DNA of 64,000 bases from Streptomyces sp. SAI-135 (GCF_029893805.1 NZ_JARXYP010000002.1:8184001-8248000); one strand, 5' to 3'. Positions 34,227-43,363 are shown, counted from the first letter of the stretch. The notes: generated from the letters alone by a model not told the origin. Program-made: numbers and translations.

Positions 34227-35387
34227 TTACGCGCCCCACCCGGCCTGCTCCCCACCGACCCGTGAGGCCACGATCTTCTCGCCCCACCCGGACCGCTTGT
34301 ACGCGGCGATGGGATTCGCGTCGATCCCCAGCTCCTCGCGCACCTCGGCGAGCAGCGGCCGCACATCCGTGTTGTACGCGTCCATCAGCACCGCGTTCGC
34401 CTCCAGCACATCCCCCTCGCGCTGAGCCACCGCAAGGGCATCCCGGTCGACCAGCAACGCCTTCGCCGTGGCTTCCTGCACGTTCATCACGGACCGGATG
34501 ATCGCCGGGATCTTCGCCTCGATGTTGTGGCACTGGTCGAGCATGAACGCCACGTCGGGCGTGAAACCGCCGCCCCGGATGACCTCGTACATGATCCGGA
34601 AGAGCTGGAAGGGATCGGCCGCCCCGACCATGAGGTCGTCGTCGGCGTAGAACCGCGAGTTGAAGTCGAACCCGCCGAGCTTGCCCTCCCGCAGCAGCGT
34701 GGCGACGATGAACTCGATGTTGGTGCCGGGCGCGTGGTGCCCGGTGTCGACGACGACCTGCGCCTTGGGCCCGAGCTTCAGGCAGTGCGCGTACGCCGTG
34801 CCCCAGTCCGGCACGTCGGTCGAGTAGAACGCCGGCTCGAAGAACTTGTACTCGAGCAGCATCCGCTGCCCGTCACCCAGCCGGTCGTACACCTCGGCCA
34901 GACCTTCGGCCAGCCGGTCCTGCCGGGCCCGCAGATCGTCCTGGCCGGGATAGTTCGTACCGTCGGCGAACCACAGCTTCAGGTCCTGGGAGCCGGTCGC
35001 GTCCATGATGTCGACGCACTCCAGCAGGTGGTCGAGGGCCTTGCGCCGCACCGAGGCGTCCGGATGGCAGATGCTGCCCAGTTTGTAGTCGTCGTCCTGG
35101 AAGGTGTTGGAGTTGATGGCGCCCAGCCTCACGCCCCGCTCCTCGGCGAACTTCGCCAGCGCGGCGTAGTCCTCGACCTTGTCCCACGGGATGTGCAGGG
35201 CGACGGTCGGGGCCACCCTGGTGAACGCGTGCACCTGCGCCGCGTCCTCCAGCTTCTCCTGCGGGGTACGCGGTACGCCCTGCTGGGCGAACACCTTGAA
35301 GCGGGTTCCGGAGTTCCCGTACGCCCACGACGGCGTCTCGACGGCCTGGGTCTTGAGAGCGGCCTTCACCGCGGCGAGCTCGGTCAC
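34227..35387 (-). CDS. rhaI: L-rhamnose isomerase
   Basis: A GTG at 35387 with GGAG seven bases upstream; 386 residues, the length of the RhaI branch first described in Pseudomonas and Rhizobium rather than of E. coli RhaA (about 420). A TIM-barrel sugar isomerase: [18 protein letters not shown] at the start, [51 protein letters not shown] and [17 protein letters not shown], which hold the metal-binding acidic and His residues. It turns L-rhamnose into L-rhamnulose. First gene of its strand, divergent from the rhaT transporter genes; a TGAA/TTCA dyad lies 52 bases upstream of the start. Confidence 0.94.
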   Translation of the reverse strand: MTELAAVKAALKTQAVETPSWAYGNSGTRFKVFAQQGVPRTPQEKLEDAAQVHAFTRVAPTVALHIPWDKVEDYAALAKFAEERGVRLGAINSNTFQDDDYKLGSICHPDASVRRKALDHLLECVDIMDATGSQDLKLWFADGTNYPGQDDLRARQDRLAEGLAEVYDRLGDGQRMLLEYKFFEPAFYSTDVPDWGTAYAHCLKLGPKAQVVVDTGHHAPGTNIEFIVATLLREGKLGGFDFNSRFYADDDLMVGAADPFQLFRIMYEVIRGGGFTPDVAFMLDQCHNIEAKIPAIIRSVMNVQEATAKALLVDRDALAVAQREGDVLEANAVLMDAYNTDVRPLLAEVREELGIDANPIAAYKRSGWGEKIVASRVGGEQAGWGA

Positions 35388-35438
35388 TTGAGGGCTCCTG
35401 TGACGTCGGGTCTTGAGGGGTTCCGAACTGCTTCACTG

Positions 35439-35450
35439 TGAAACGATTCA
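35439..35450. promoter_or_regulatory. RhaR-type operator candidate on the rhaI side
   Basis: TGAAACGATTCA has TGAA/TTCA half-sites and a CG centre. It lies just upstream of rhaI and resembles the dyad on the rhaT side. Likely bound by the LacI-family protein encoded at 42235-43260. Confidence 0.6.
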
Positions 35451-35535
35451 AGACGGGAAAGTAGGGCGACCTGGCAGGGGTGTCAACCCCTGCGACCAAG
35501 GCTGTTGCTCGTGACCCGGCCGTGACCTGAGTTCA

Positions 35536-35550
35536 TCGAAAGTTTTTCGA
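35536..35550. promoter_or_regulatory. Second dyad in the rhaI-rhaT gap
   Basis: TCGAAA and TTTCGA form a perfect inverted repeat around GTT, ending 10 bases upstream of the rhaT -35. It differs from the TGAA/TTCA dyads and may bind another regulator, or RhaR with lower affinity. Confidence 0.45.
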
Positions 35551-35560
35551 CACGAACCCA

Positions 35561-35590
35561 TTGACGTGACATGCGCTCCGTGTCTAACGT
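35561..35590 (+). promoter_or_regulatory. Promoter of the rhaT transporter operon
   Basis: TTGACG (35561-35566), 18 bases, TAACGT (35585-35590). Predicted transcription start is near 35597, directly before the operator at 35605. Confidence 0.65.
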
Positions 35591-35604
35591 CCCGGCAACC
35601 AAGT

Positions 35605-35616
35605 TGAAACCTTTCA
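35605..35616. promoter_or_regulatory. RhaR-type operator candidate on the rhaT side
   Basis: TGAAACCTTTCA has perfect 5-bp arms (TGAAA/TTTCA) and lies just after the predicted rhaT transcription start, where a repressor would block elongation. Confidence 0.6.
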
Positions 35617-35661
35617 CGACGCCGTGAGGGCCGTCCCGCCGGCGTCGTCGAGGAGCCCCCA

Positions 35662-37179
35662 ATGACCCACCCGTCCACCACGGGTCCGGCCCCGGTTCTC
35701 GCGCTCAGGGACATCTCGAAGTCCTTCGGTGCGGTTCGCGCCCTGCGGGACGTCTCCCTGGAGCTGTTCCCCGGGGAGGTGCACGCCCTCGCCGGCGAGA
35801 ACGGCGCGGGCAAGTCGACCCTCATCAAGACCCTCGCGGGAGTGCACCGGCCGGACACCGGCCAGGTACTGCTCGACGGCGAGCCGGTCGTCTTCCACGG
35901 TCCCGGCGACGCACGCGACGCCGGTATCGCCGTGATCTACCAGGAGCCCACACTCTTCCCCGACCTGTCGATCGCCGAGAACATCTTCATGGGCCGCCAG
36001 CCGCGGCGCGCCCTCGGCCGGATCGACCACAAGGCGACCCACACCGCGACCCTGGCCCTGATGCAGCGCCTCGGGGTCGAGCTCGACCCCGAACGCCCGG
36101 CGCGCGGCCTGTCCATCGCCGACCAGCAGATCGTCGAGATCGCCAAGGCGCTGTCCTTCGAGGCCCGGGTCCTGATCATGGACGAGCCCACGGCCGCCCT
36201 CACCGGCAGCGAGGTGGCCCGCCTCTTCGGCGTGGTCAAGGCGCTGCGCGAGCAGGGTGCCGCGGTGCTGTTCATCTCGCACCGCCTGGAGGAGATCTTC
36301 CAGATCTGCCAGACGGTCACCACCCTGCGCGACGGCGCCTGGATCTCCAGCGAGCCGATCGAGGGCATGACCGAGGACGACCTGGTCCGCCGCATGGTCG
36401 GCCGCGACCTCGACGAGCTCTACCCCAAGCAGGACGTGCGCCCCGGCGAGGTCGCGCTCACGGTGCGCCGGCTGACTCGGGAGGGCGTCTTCACCGACGT
36501 CTCGTTCGAGGTCAGGCAGGGCGAGATCGTCGGTCTCGCGGGCCTCGTCGGCGCGGGCCGTACGGAGGTCGCGCGAGCGGTGTTCGGCATCGACCGCTGG
36601 GACGCCGGAGAGGTCTCCGTGGGCGGCAAGGCGCTGGTCAACGGCGCGCCCTCCACCGCGATGGCCGCGGGCCTCGCCCTGGTCCCCGAGGACCGGCGCG
36701 CCCAGGGCCTCGTGATGGACATGTCCATCGAGCGCAACATCGGCCTCACCGGACTGCGCACGACCGTCAGGGCGGGCCTGATGGACCGCGGCGCCGAACG
36801 CAGCCGCTCCCTCGACTGGGCCGTCAAGCTCCAGGTGAAGTACGCCCGGATCGCCGACACCGTGAACACGCTGTCGGGCGGCAACCAGCAGAAGGTCGTC
36901 CTCGCCAAGTGGCTGGCCACCGGCCCCAAGGTGCTCATCGTCGACGAGCCGACCCGAGGCATCGACGTCGGCACCAAGGCCGAGGTGCACCGGCTGCTGA
37001 GCGAGCTGGCCGCCGACGGGGTGGCCATCTTGATGATCTCCTCCGACCTGCCCGAGATCCTCGGCATGGCCGACCGCGTGCTGGTGATGCACGAGGGCCG
37101 CCTGACCGCCGAGATCCCGCGCTCCGACGCCACCGAGGAAACCGTGATGGCCGCAGCCACCGGGAGGGCCGCCGCATGA
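35662..37179 (+). CDS. rhaT: Rhamnose ABC transporter, ATP-binding subunit
   Basis: A 505-residue double ATPase of the carbohydrate uptake 2 type; ATG 35662 after GAGGAG. First domain: Walker [11 protein letters not shown], signature [16 protein letters not shown], Walker [14 protein letters not shown]. Second domain: a modified Walker [14 protein letters not shown], signature [16 protein letters not shown], Walker [15 protein letters not shown]. The degenerate second Walker A is usual in this class (RbsA, MglA). Nomenclature follows the Rhizobium rha cluster (rhaT = ATPase). Overlaps rhaP by ATGA; powers import of L-rhamnose at the membrane. Confidence 0.93.
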   Translation: MTHPSTTGPAPVLALRDISKSFGAVRALRDVSLELFPGEVHALAGENGAGKSTLIKTLAGVHRPDTGQVLLDGEPVVFHGPGDARDAGIAVIYQEPTLFPDLSIAENIFMGRQPRRALGRIDHKATHTATLALMQRLGVELDPERPARGLSIADQQIVEIAKALSFEARVLIMDEPTAALTGSEVARLFGVVKALREQGAAVLFISHRLEEIFQICQTVTTLRDGAWISSEPIEGMTEDDLVRRMVGRDLDELYPKQDVRPGEVALTVRRLTREGVFTDVSFEVRQGEIVGLAGLVGAGRTEVARAVFGIDRWDAGEVSVGGKALVNGAPSTAMAAGLALVPEDRRAQGLVMDMSIERNIGLTGLRTTVRAGLMDRGAERSRSLDWAVKLQVKYARIADTVNTLSGGNQQKVVLAKWLATGPKVLIVDEPTRGIDVGTKAEVHRLLSELAADGVAILMISSDLPEILGMADRVLVMHEGRLTAEIPRSDATEETVMAAATGRAAA

Positions 37180-38216
37180 CGGTGACGACTCCCCACCAGG
37201 CCCCCGTGACCGACGTACCCAAGTCCAGCGGCACCCGCCTGGTCGACCGTGTCTTCAAGATGCGTGAGCTGGCCATCCTGGTCGTCTTCCTGGTGATGAT
37301 CGTCGTCACCCAGATCGGGAACAGCGACTTCCTCACCGAGCAGGGCATCAAGGACCTGCTGCTGAACGCCACGATCCTGGTGCTGGTCGCCACCGGCCAG
37401 TCGCTGGTCGTGATCACGAGGAACGTCGACCTCTCGGTCGGCTCCACCCTCGGCATCAGCGCCTTCGCCGCCGGCACCTACCTCCAGGGCGGCGGCAACC
37501 CCGTCGTGGCGATCGTGCTCGCGGTCCTGCTGGGCATCGGCTTCGGCCTGCTCAACGGCCTGCTCGTCAGCCTCGGCCAGGTGCCCGCGCTGGTGGTCAC
37601 CCTCGGCACCCTCTACATCATCCGGGGCATCGACTCCATCTGGGTCGGCTCCCGCCAGATCACGGCGGCCGACCTCCCGGACAGCTTCGTGAACTTCGGC
37701 TCCGGCGGCATCTCCGCGGTGCCCTGGCTGGCCCTGATCGCGCTCGCGGTGCTCGTCGCCACCGCCTATTGCCTCAAGCACTTCGGCAGCGGACGCGAGC
37801 TGTACGCACTCGGCTCCAACCCCGAGGCCGCCCGGCTCGCCGGCATCCCGGTGCTCAAGCGGATCCTGGCCGCGTACACCTTCTGCGGCGCCCTCGCCGG
37901 CCTCGCCGGAGCGATGTACCTCGCCCGGTTCGGCAACGTCGACTCCGGGACCGGCACCGGCTACGAACTCACCGTCGTCAGCGCGGTCGTGGTCGGCGGT
38001 GTCGTCTTCACCGGCGGCTCCGGCAGCGTCTACGGCGCGGCCCTCGGCGCCCTGCTGCTGACCTCCATCAACAGCGTGCTGCCCGCCCTCGGCGTCAGCT
38101 CGGTCTGGGTGCTCGCCATCAACGGCATCCTGCTCATCCTCGCCATCGCGGTCGACCGGGTCGTCGCGCTGCGCGTGGCCTCCGCCCTGAAGAAGAGGAA
38201 CGCCCGCCATGCCTGA
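37176..38216 (+). CDS. rhaP: Rhamnose ABC transporter, permease 1
   Basis: The ATG at 37176 overlaps the rhaT stop and follows GGGAGG; 346 residues. A BPD_transp_2 permease of the RbsC type with about 9-10 helices: [57 protein letters not shown], and the cytoplasmic coupling loop [18 protein letters not shown]. The DLSVGS and [12 protein letters not shown] signatures mark monosaccharide transporters. Works as one half of the membrane channel with RhaQ. Confidence 0.93.
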   Translation: MTVTTPHQAPVTDVPKSSGTRLVDRVFKMRELAILVVFLVMIVVTQIGNSDFLTEQGIKDLLLNATILVLVATGQSLVVITRNVDLSVGSTLGISAFAAGTYLQGGGNPVVAIVLAVLLGIGFGLLNGLLVSLGQVPALVVTLGTLYIIRGIDSIWVGSRQITAADLPDSFVNFGSGGISAVPWLALIALAVLVATAYCLKHFGSGRELYALGSNPEAARLAGIPVLKRILAAYTFCGALAGLAGAMYLARFGNVDSGTGTGYELTVVSAVVVGGVVFTGGSGSVYGAALGALLLTSINSVLPALGVSSVWVLAINGILLILAIAVDRVVALRVASALKKRNARHA

Positions 38217-39183
38217 GTCCCTCAGCCGTGCGATCCGCTGGGACACGGTCGTCGGCACTCTCCTCATCGTGGTGCTGCTGCTGTCCTTCGGCACCGTCGA
38301 CGGCTTCGGCAACGCCCTGAACCTGTCGTTCCTGATCGGCAACACCCTGCCCATCGCGCTGATCGCCCTGCCCATGACCATGCTCGTGGTCTCCGGCGAG
38401 ATCGACCTCTCCGTCGCCTCCACCGCCGGTCTGTCCGGCGCGGTGATGGGCGCCCTGTGGAACCAGGGCCTGACCATCGAGGTGATCATCCCGATCTGCC
38501 TGCTGCTCGGCGTGGTCTGCGGGCTGGTCAACGGCCTGCTCGTCACCCGGCTCGGACTGCCCTCGCTCGCCGTCACCATCGGCACCCTCGCCGCCTACCG
38601 GGGCATCGCACAGATCGTGCTCGGCTCCGACGCGGTGACCGACTTCCCGACCCAGTACCTGGACTTCGCGGCCGGGCGCATCGGGGACACCTTCGTCCCG
38701 CAGGCGTTCATCCCCTTCCTCGTGCTGCTCGCGATCGCCGTGGTCGTCCTGCACGCCACGCCGTTCGGGCGGTCGGTGTTCGCGACCGGCGCGAGCGAGG
38801 AGGCGGCGCGGTTCGCGGGCATCCGGGTCAAGCGCCAGAAGCTCGTCCTGTTCACGGTGACGGGCCTGATGGCCTCCCTCACCGGCATCTTCTGGGCACT
38901 GCACTACGCCAGCGCCCGCTACGACAACGCCACGGGGCTCGAACTGTCCGTCGTGGCGGCCGTACTGCTGGGCGGCATCGACTTCGACGGCGGCAAGGGC
39001 ACGCTCGGCGGCGCGATCGCGGGAGTCTTCCTGCTGGGCGCGCTGCAGAACGTGATGAGCCTCCAGGACGTCTCCGCCCAGTCGCAGATCGTCGTCACCG
39101 GCGTTCTGCTCGTCCTCTCCGTGCTCGGCCCGCGGGTCGCACGGCAGATCGCGGTTGCGAGGGCGGCACGCTCCGCTGGATGA
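38209..39183 (+). CDS. rhaQ: Rhamnose ABC transporter, permease 2
   Basis: Begins with ATG 38209 inside the end of rhaP (8-base overlap); 324 residues. RbsC-type permease: LLIVVLLLSFGTVDGFGNAL, MLVVSGEIDLSVASTAGLSG, IGTLAAYRGIAQIVLG, coupling loop GASEEAARFAGIRVKRQK, and a glycine-rich end VVAAVLLGGIDFDGGKGTLGG. Pairs with RhaP. The 120 bases before rhaS hold a GCGCCCCT/AGGGGCGC hairpin, which could raise or stabilise separate expression of the binding protein. Confidence 0.93.
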   Translation: MPESLSRAIRWDTVVGTLLIVVLLLSFGTVDGFGNALNLSFLIGNTLPIALIALPMTMLVVSGEIDLSVASTAGLSGAVMGALWNQGLTIEVIIPICLLLGVVCGLVNGLLVTRLGLPSLAVTIGTLAAYRGIAQIVLGSDAVTDFPTQYLDFAAGRIGDTFVPQAFIPFLVLLAIAVVVLHATPFGRSVFATGASEEAARFAGIRVKRQKLVLFTVTGLMASLTGIFWALHYASARYDNATGLELSVVAAVLLGGIDFDGGKGTLGGAIAGVFLLGALQNVMSLQDVSAQSQIVVTGVLLVLSVLGPRVARQIAVARAARSAG

Positions 39184-39248
39184 CCGTGATGCAGCTGCCG
39201 GTCCGTCGTGGCCGGTCGCGCCCGCGCGGCGGGAGCCGCACATCGCTA

Positions 39249-39272
39249 CAGTCCCGCGCCCCTGAGGGGCGC
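39249..39272. repeat. Hairpin, apparent remnant of the dispersed Streptomyces element
   Basis: GCGCCCCT and AGGGGCGC (39256-39272) pair over 8 bp around one base. Read on the minus strand it matches the first part of the 34153-34198 element (AGGGGCGCGGG then ACTG, with a small deletion), after which similarity stops. It lies between rhaQ and rhaS. Confidence 0.45.
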
Positions 39273-39303
39273 AACCGTTCACCTCCGTCACAAAGGACCC
39301 GTC

Positions 39304-40383
39304 ATGCGCAAGTCATCCCTCCGCCGTTCCTGCGCGGCCCTCGCTGCCGGCACCTCCCTGGCCCTCGCGCTCACCGCGTGCGGCGGCACCACCAAGAAGG
39401 ACGTGCAGGACGAGGGCGCCTCGGCGGCCTCCACCGCCAAGGCCGACCCGAACGCGGCCACCAAGAAGGGCCTGACCGTCGGGTTCCTGCCCAAGCAGGT
39501 CAACAACCCGTACTTCACCTCCGCCGACAAGGGCGGCGAGAAGGCGCTGACCGAACTGGGCAGCAAGTACAAGGAGGTCGGTCCCTCCAGCGCCACCGAC
39601 ACCGCAGGGCAGGTCTCCTACGTCAACACGCTCACCCAGCAGCAGGTGAACGCGATGGCCGTCTCCGCGCAGGACCCCGGCGCCCTGTGCACCGCCCTCA
39701 AGCAGGCCATGAGCAACGACATCAAGGTCGTCACCTACGACTCCGACACCAAGCCGGAGTGCCGCAACGCCTTCGTCTCGCAGGCCTCCGCCGAGGACCT
39801 GGGCCGCACCGAGGTGCAGCTGCTCGCCGAGCAGATCGGCTACAAGGGCGAGATCGCGATCCTGTCCGCCGCCCAGACGGCGACGAACCAGAACACCTGG
39901 ATCGACTTCATGAAGGACGAGCTGAAGGGCGACAAGTACAAGAACATCAAGCTCGTCAAGGTCGCCTACGGCAACGACGACGCCCAGCAGTCCTTCCAGC
40001 AGACCCAGGGCCTGCTCCAGGAGTACCCGAACCTGAAGGGGATCATCTCCCCGACCACCGTCGGCATCAAGGCCGCCGCCCAGTACCTCTCCGGCTCCAA
40101 GTACAAGGGCAAGGTCAAGCTGACCGGCCTCGGCACCCCCAACGACATGCGCAAGTACGTCAAGAACGGCACCGTCGAGGCGTTCGAGCTGTGGGACCCG
40201 GCGAAGCTCGGCGCCCTGGCCGCGCAGACCGCCGTCGCCCTGGTCTCCGGTCAGATCACCGGCAAGGAGGGCGAGACCTTCAAGGCCGGCGACACGACGT
40301 ACACCATCGGCAAGGACGGCGTGATCAACCTCGGCAAGCCGACCGTGTTCGACGCCAAGAACATCGACCAGTTCAACTTCTAG
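39304..40383 (+). CDS. rhaS: Rhamnose ABC transporter, substrate-binding lipoprotein
   Basis: The ATG at 39304 follows AAAGGA; 359 residues. Signal peptide with Arg-rich start (RKSSLRRS), hydrophobic core and lipobox LTAC, so the mature protein is tethered to the outer face of the membrane by lipid on Cys26 or nearby. Mature part is a periplasmic-binding-protein type I fold: GLTVGFLPKQVNNPYFTSAD, VVTYDSDTKPECRN, GEIAILSAAQTATNQNTW, LTGLGTPNDMRKYV, AFELWDPAKLGALAAQTA. The sequence is typical of rhamnose-binding RhaS proteins. Followed 16 bases later by rhaM. Confidence 0.93.
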   Translation: MRKSSLRRSCAALAAGTSLALALTACGGTTKKDVQDEGASAASTAKADPNAATKKGLTVGFLPKQVNNPYFTSADKGGEKALTELGSKYKEVGPSSATDTAGQVSYVNTLTQQQVNAMAVSAQDPGALCTALKQAMSNDIKVVTYDSDTKPECRNAFVSQASAEDLGRTEVQLLAEQIGYKGEIAILSAAQTATNQNTWIDFMKDELKGDKYKNIKLVKVAYGNDDAQQSFQQTQGLLQEYPNLKGIISPTTVGIKAAAQYLSGSKYKGKVKLTGLGTPNDMRKYVKNGTVEAFELWDPAKLGALAAQTAVALVSGQITGKEGETFKAGDTTYTIGKDGVINLGKPTVFDAKNIDQFNF

Positions 40384-40399
40384 GATCTGGAGTCCGCCG

Positions 40400-40720
40400 A
40401 TGCAGCGCGTGTGCTTTCTGCTGAAGGTCCGGCAGGACCGTCTGGAGGAGTACCGCGAGCGGCACGCCGCCGTGTGGCCCGAGATGCTCGAAGCACTCTC
40501 GGCCACCGGCTGGCGGAACTACTCGCTCTTCCTCAGGGAAGACGGTCTGCTTGTCGGTTATCTGGAGACCGAGGACTTCGCCGCCGCCCAAGCCGCAATG
40601 GAAGCCACCGAGGTCAACGCCCGCTGGCAGACGGAGATGGCGCCCTTCTTCGAATCGTTGGACGGCGCCCGCCCCGACGAGGCCATGAAGCCGCTCACCG
40701 AAGTGTTTCACCTAGCCTGA
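40400..40720 (+). CDS. rhaM: L-rhamnose mutarotase
   Basis: A 106-residue protein, ATG 40400 after GGAG. RhaM/RhaU family (a ferredoxin-like dimer): MQRVCFLLKVRQDRLEEYRE, RHAAVWPEMLEAL with the active-site His, GWRNYSLFLREDGLLVGYLE with the conserved Tyr residues, and FFESLDG. It speeds interconversion of alpha- and beta-L-rhamnopyranose so that imported sugar matches the isomerase. Placement directly behind the binding protein is common in rhamnose clusters. Confidence 0.95.
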   Translation: MQRVCFLLKVRQDRLEEYRERHAAVWPEMLEALSATGWRNYSLFLREDGLLVGYLETEDFAAAQAAMEATEVNARWQTEMAPFFESLDGARPDEAMKPLTEVFHLA

Positions 40721-40743
40721 CGTCCCCCCAAGGAGCCGCTTCC

Positions 40744-42156
40744 ATGAAGAGACGAGCCGTCCTCGCCTCCGTCGTCCTGGCCGCGGTGGCAACGCCCGGC
40801 ACCGCCCGCGCCGCCGACCCCGGCCCCTCCGTCACCCGGACCGGCACCACCACGCTCGACAGCCAGGCCGTCTTCTTCGTCTCCTACGACGGCCTCGTCA
40901 ACAACAACTCGTTCCAGAAGAACGGCCTGCTGACCTACAAGGGCCACCAGTACGCCGTCTGGTACACCGCCGACAAGAACGCCGTGGTCGGCCGCCGCGT
41001 CCTCGGCGGCAGCACCTGGTCCACCGTCCAGGTCGGCCACACCCTCAAGGCGAGCGACTCCCACAACGTGATCTCCATGGGCGTCTCCAAGGTGGACGGC
41101 CGCCTCCACCTCACCATGGACTCGCACAGCGACGGCTTCACCTACGTCAAGTCGGTCGCGGGGCTCATGGACAACCCGTCCGGACTGAGCTGGACCGCCG
41201 CCCGTTTCGGCGCACCCCAGTCCACCCTGGACGGCCTCACCCTCACCTCGCAGTTCACCTACCCGCAGTTCGTCTCCACCCCCGACGGCAAGCTCCAGCT
41301 CAGCTACCGGGCCGGGATATCCGGCAACGGCCGCAACGCGCTCGCGGAGTACGACGGTTCGGCCTGGACCAACCTCGGGGAGTGGTCCAGCTCGACGGGC
41401 ACCTACACCAGCGAGCACGGCTCCTCCACGGCCCGCAACATGTACCTGCACGGCATCGACTACGACCGGAACGGCCGGCTGCACTCGTTCTTCACCTGGC
41501 GCGAGCAGAACGGCGCCGTGATGTGCAACAGCGGCGGCATCACCAACCACGACACCGGCTACGTCTACTCCGACGACCGCGGCCGCACCTGGCGCAACAA
41601 CGCCGGCACCGCCGTCGGCACCACCGGCGGCTCCGACAAGGTCGCCGTCACCGACTCCGGCCTGGTGGTCGACGCGCTGAACCCGGACCACTCCCTGATG
41701 AACCAGGAGAGCCAGTTCACGGACTCCGCGGGCCTGCCGCACGCGATCATCAGTTACGTCCCCGGCCGCTTCGGCCAGTGCACCACGAACTACGTCGCCG
41801 ACCGCACCGCGAACGGCCGCGCCTTCCACGTCCGCAAGAACTCCTCGGGCAGCTGGCAGAAGACCGAGATCCCGGTCGTGCTCGGCTCCAGCCAGCGCAC
41901 CAAGCTCGTCCTGGACAAGTACGACAACGCCTACGCGGTCTTCCCCTTCGGCCGGATCGCCGCCGCCTCCAAGTCGTCCGGGTACACGGACTGGAAGATC
42001 CTCTTCGACGGCAGCGGCCTCAACGCCTTCGGTGAGGTCGTGATCGACGAGACGCGGATCGTCCAGGACAACGTGCTGTCCTTCATGTACCAGGAGAAGT
42101 CGAACGGTACGACCCCCTCGGCGCTCCACGTCGTGGACTTCGCGCTGCCCGCCTGA
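40744..42156 (+). CDS. Secreted BNR_4 beta-propeller protein, probable rhamnose-releasing enzyme
   Basis: The ATG at 40744 follows AAGGAG; 470 residues. Residues 1-24 are a signal peptide ending in ARA before ADP, so the protein is exported. The rest is an all-beta propeller of the BNR_4 type: VFFVSYDGLVNNNSFQKNG, YKGHQYAVWYTADKNAVVG, LKASDSHNVISMGVSKVDGR, TWREQNGAVMCNSGG, TGYVYSDDRGRTWRNNAG with an Asp-box. Beta-propeller enzymes of this group include GH145 (L-rhamnose-alpha-1,4-glucuronate rhamnosidase) and PL27 (a lyase for the same linkage in gum arabic), as well as ulvan lyases. Sitting between rhaM and the regulator, it is likely to release rhamnose or a rhamnosyl sugar outside the cell. 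Reaction type is not decided. Confidence 0.75.
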   Translation: MKRRAVLASVVLAAVATPGTARAADPGPSVTRTGTTTLDSQAVFFVSYDGLVNNNSFQKNGLLTYKGHQYAVWYTADKNAVVGRRVLGGSTWSTVQVGHTLKASDSHNVISMGVSKVDGRLHLTMDSHSDGFTYVKSVAGLMDNPSGLSWTAARFGAPQSTLDGLTLTSQFTYPQFVSTPDGKLQLSYRAGISGNGRNALAEYDGSAWTNLGEWSSSTGTYTSEHGSSTARNMYLHGIDYDRNGRLHSFFTWREQNGAVMCNSGGITNHDTGYVYSDDRGRTWRNNAGTAVGTTGGSDKVAVTDSGLVVDALNPDHSLMNQESQFTDSAGLPHAIISYVPGRFGQCTTNYVADRTANGRAFHVRKNSSGSWQKTEIPVVLGSSQRTKLVLDKYDNAYAVFPFGRIAAASKSSGYTDWKILFDGSGLNAFGEVVIDETRIVQDNVLSFMYQEKSNGTTPSALHVVDFALPA

Positions 42157-42234
42157 CCGCATCCGATGTGGGGGCGGCCTGCGGGTAGTGTGAAGGCCCC
42201 CCGCCGCCCCTTCTCCCCTGGAGGTCCCTGCCCG

Positions 42235-43260
42235 ATGGCCCAGTCGGTGGGTATCAAGGACGTCGCCCGCGCCGCCGGAGTCTCCGTCGGCACGGTCTCG
42301 AACGTCATCAACCGTCCGGACTCCGTCGCCACCGAGACCCGGGCGCGCGTCCTGTCCGCGATAGACCGGCTCGGCTACGTCCGCAGCGAGTCCGCGCGCC
42401 AGCTGCGTGCGGGACGCAGCCGGATCATGGGGCTGCTCGTGCTCGACATGGGCAACCCCTTCTTCGTCGACGTCGCGCGCGGCGCGGAGCGGGCCGCCCG
42501 CGAGGACGGCCTCGGCGTGATGGTCTGCAACAGCGCCCAGAGCGCGAGCGAGGAGGCGGAGTACCTGTCCCTCTTCGCCGAGCAGCGGGTGCGCGGTGTC
42601 CTGCTCACCCCGACCGACGCCTCAGGGCGCAACATCGACTCCTTCCGCCGCCACGGCATCCCCTTCGTCCTGGTCGACCGGGTCGCCGAGGGCACCACCG
42701 AGTGCTCGGTCTCCGTCGACGACGTCGCGGGCGGCGCGCTGGCCGTGCGCCACCTCGTGGACGCGGGGCACCGCTCCATCGCCTACGTCAGCGGTCCGCC
42801 CGGACTCAACCAGGTCCGCGACCGCCGCACCGGCGCCCTGAACGCACTCGCCGAGGCGGGCCTCGGCCCCGAGCACCTGCGCGAGCTGCCCACCGAACGG
42901 CTCGACGTGGCCGCGGGCCGGGACGCCGGCGCCCGTCTGCTCGGCCTCGCGGACCGCCCGACCGCCGTGTTCTGCGCCAACGACCTCCTCGCTCTCGGCG
43001 TCCTTCAGGCCATGTACGCGGCCGGGATCACGGTCCCCGACGACCTCGCGATCGTCGGCTACGACGACATCGAGTTCGCCGCCGCCGCGGCCGTCCCGCT
43101 CACCTCGGTCCGCCAGCCCGCCGTGACCATGGGCGCGCTGGCCGCCGAGCTGCTCCTGGAGGAGACGGAGGCGGAGACCACCGGCAAGCGCCACGAGCAC
43201 CGCCGGGTGGTGCTCCAGCCGGAACTGGTGGTGCGCCGCTCCAGCCTGGCGGCCCGCTGA
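42235..43260 (+). CDS. LacI-family regulator of the rhamnose cluster
   Basis: The ATG at 42235 follows GGAGG ten bases away; 341 residues. Helix-turn-helix GIKDVARAAGVSVGTVSNVI, hinge SESARQLRAGRSR, and sugar-binding core (MGLLVLDMGNPFFVDVARGA; RVRGVLLTPTDASG; YVSGPPGLNQVRDRR; AVFCANDLLALGVLQAM; AIVGYDDIEFAAAAAVPLTS). It is the last gene of the rhaT operon direction and should repress the divergent rhaI and rhaT promoters through the TGAA/TTCA dyads at 35439 and 35605, with L-rhamnose or a derivative as inducer. A TAGTGT at 42186-42191 could be its own -10. Confidence 0.92.
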   Translation: MAQSVGIKDVARAAGVSVGTVSNVINRPDSVATETRARVLSAIDRLGYVRSESARQLRAGRSRIMGLLVLDMGNPFFVDVARGAERAAREDGLGVMVCNSAQSASEEAEYLSLFAEQRVRGVLLTPTDASGRNIDSFRRHGIPFVLVDRVAEGTTECSVSVDDVAGGALAVRHLVDAGHRSIAYVSGPPGLNQVRDRRTGALNALAEAGLGPEHLRELPTERLDVAAGRDAGARLLGLADRPTAVFCANDLLALGVLQAMYAAGITVPDDLAIVGYDDIEFAAAAAVPLTSVRQPAVTMGALAAELLLEETEAETTGKRHEHRRVVLQPELVVRRSSLAAR

Positions 43261-43293
43261 CCCACGAGTCAGTAAGATTTCATGATCGAGGGG

Positions 43294-43307
43294 GTCCGTC
43301 GACGGAC
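43294..43307. promoter_or_regulatory. Perfect 14-bp palindrome upstream of the S33 hydrolase gene
   Basis: GTCCGTCGACGGAC is self-complementary. It lies 34 bases after the LacI gene and 57 before the next start; it could be an operator or a weak hairpin. Confidence 0.4.
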
Positions 43308-43363
43308 GAACATGTGCTGAACTGGGACGCGCCCTGAAGAATCCGTCCGTCCCGGGAGCCCTG

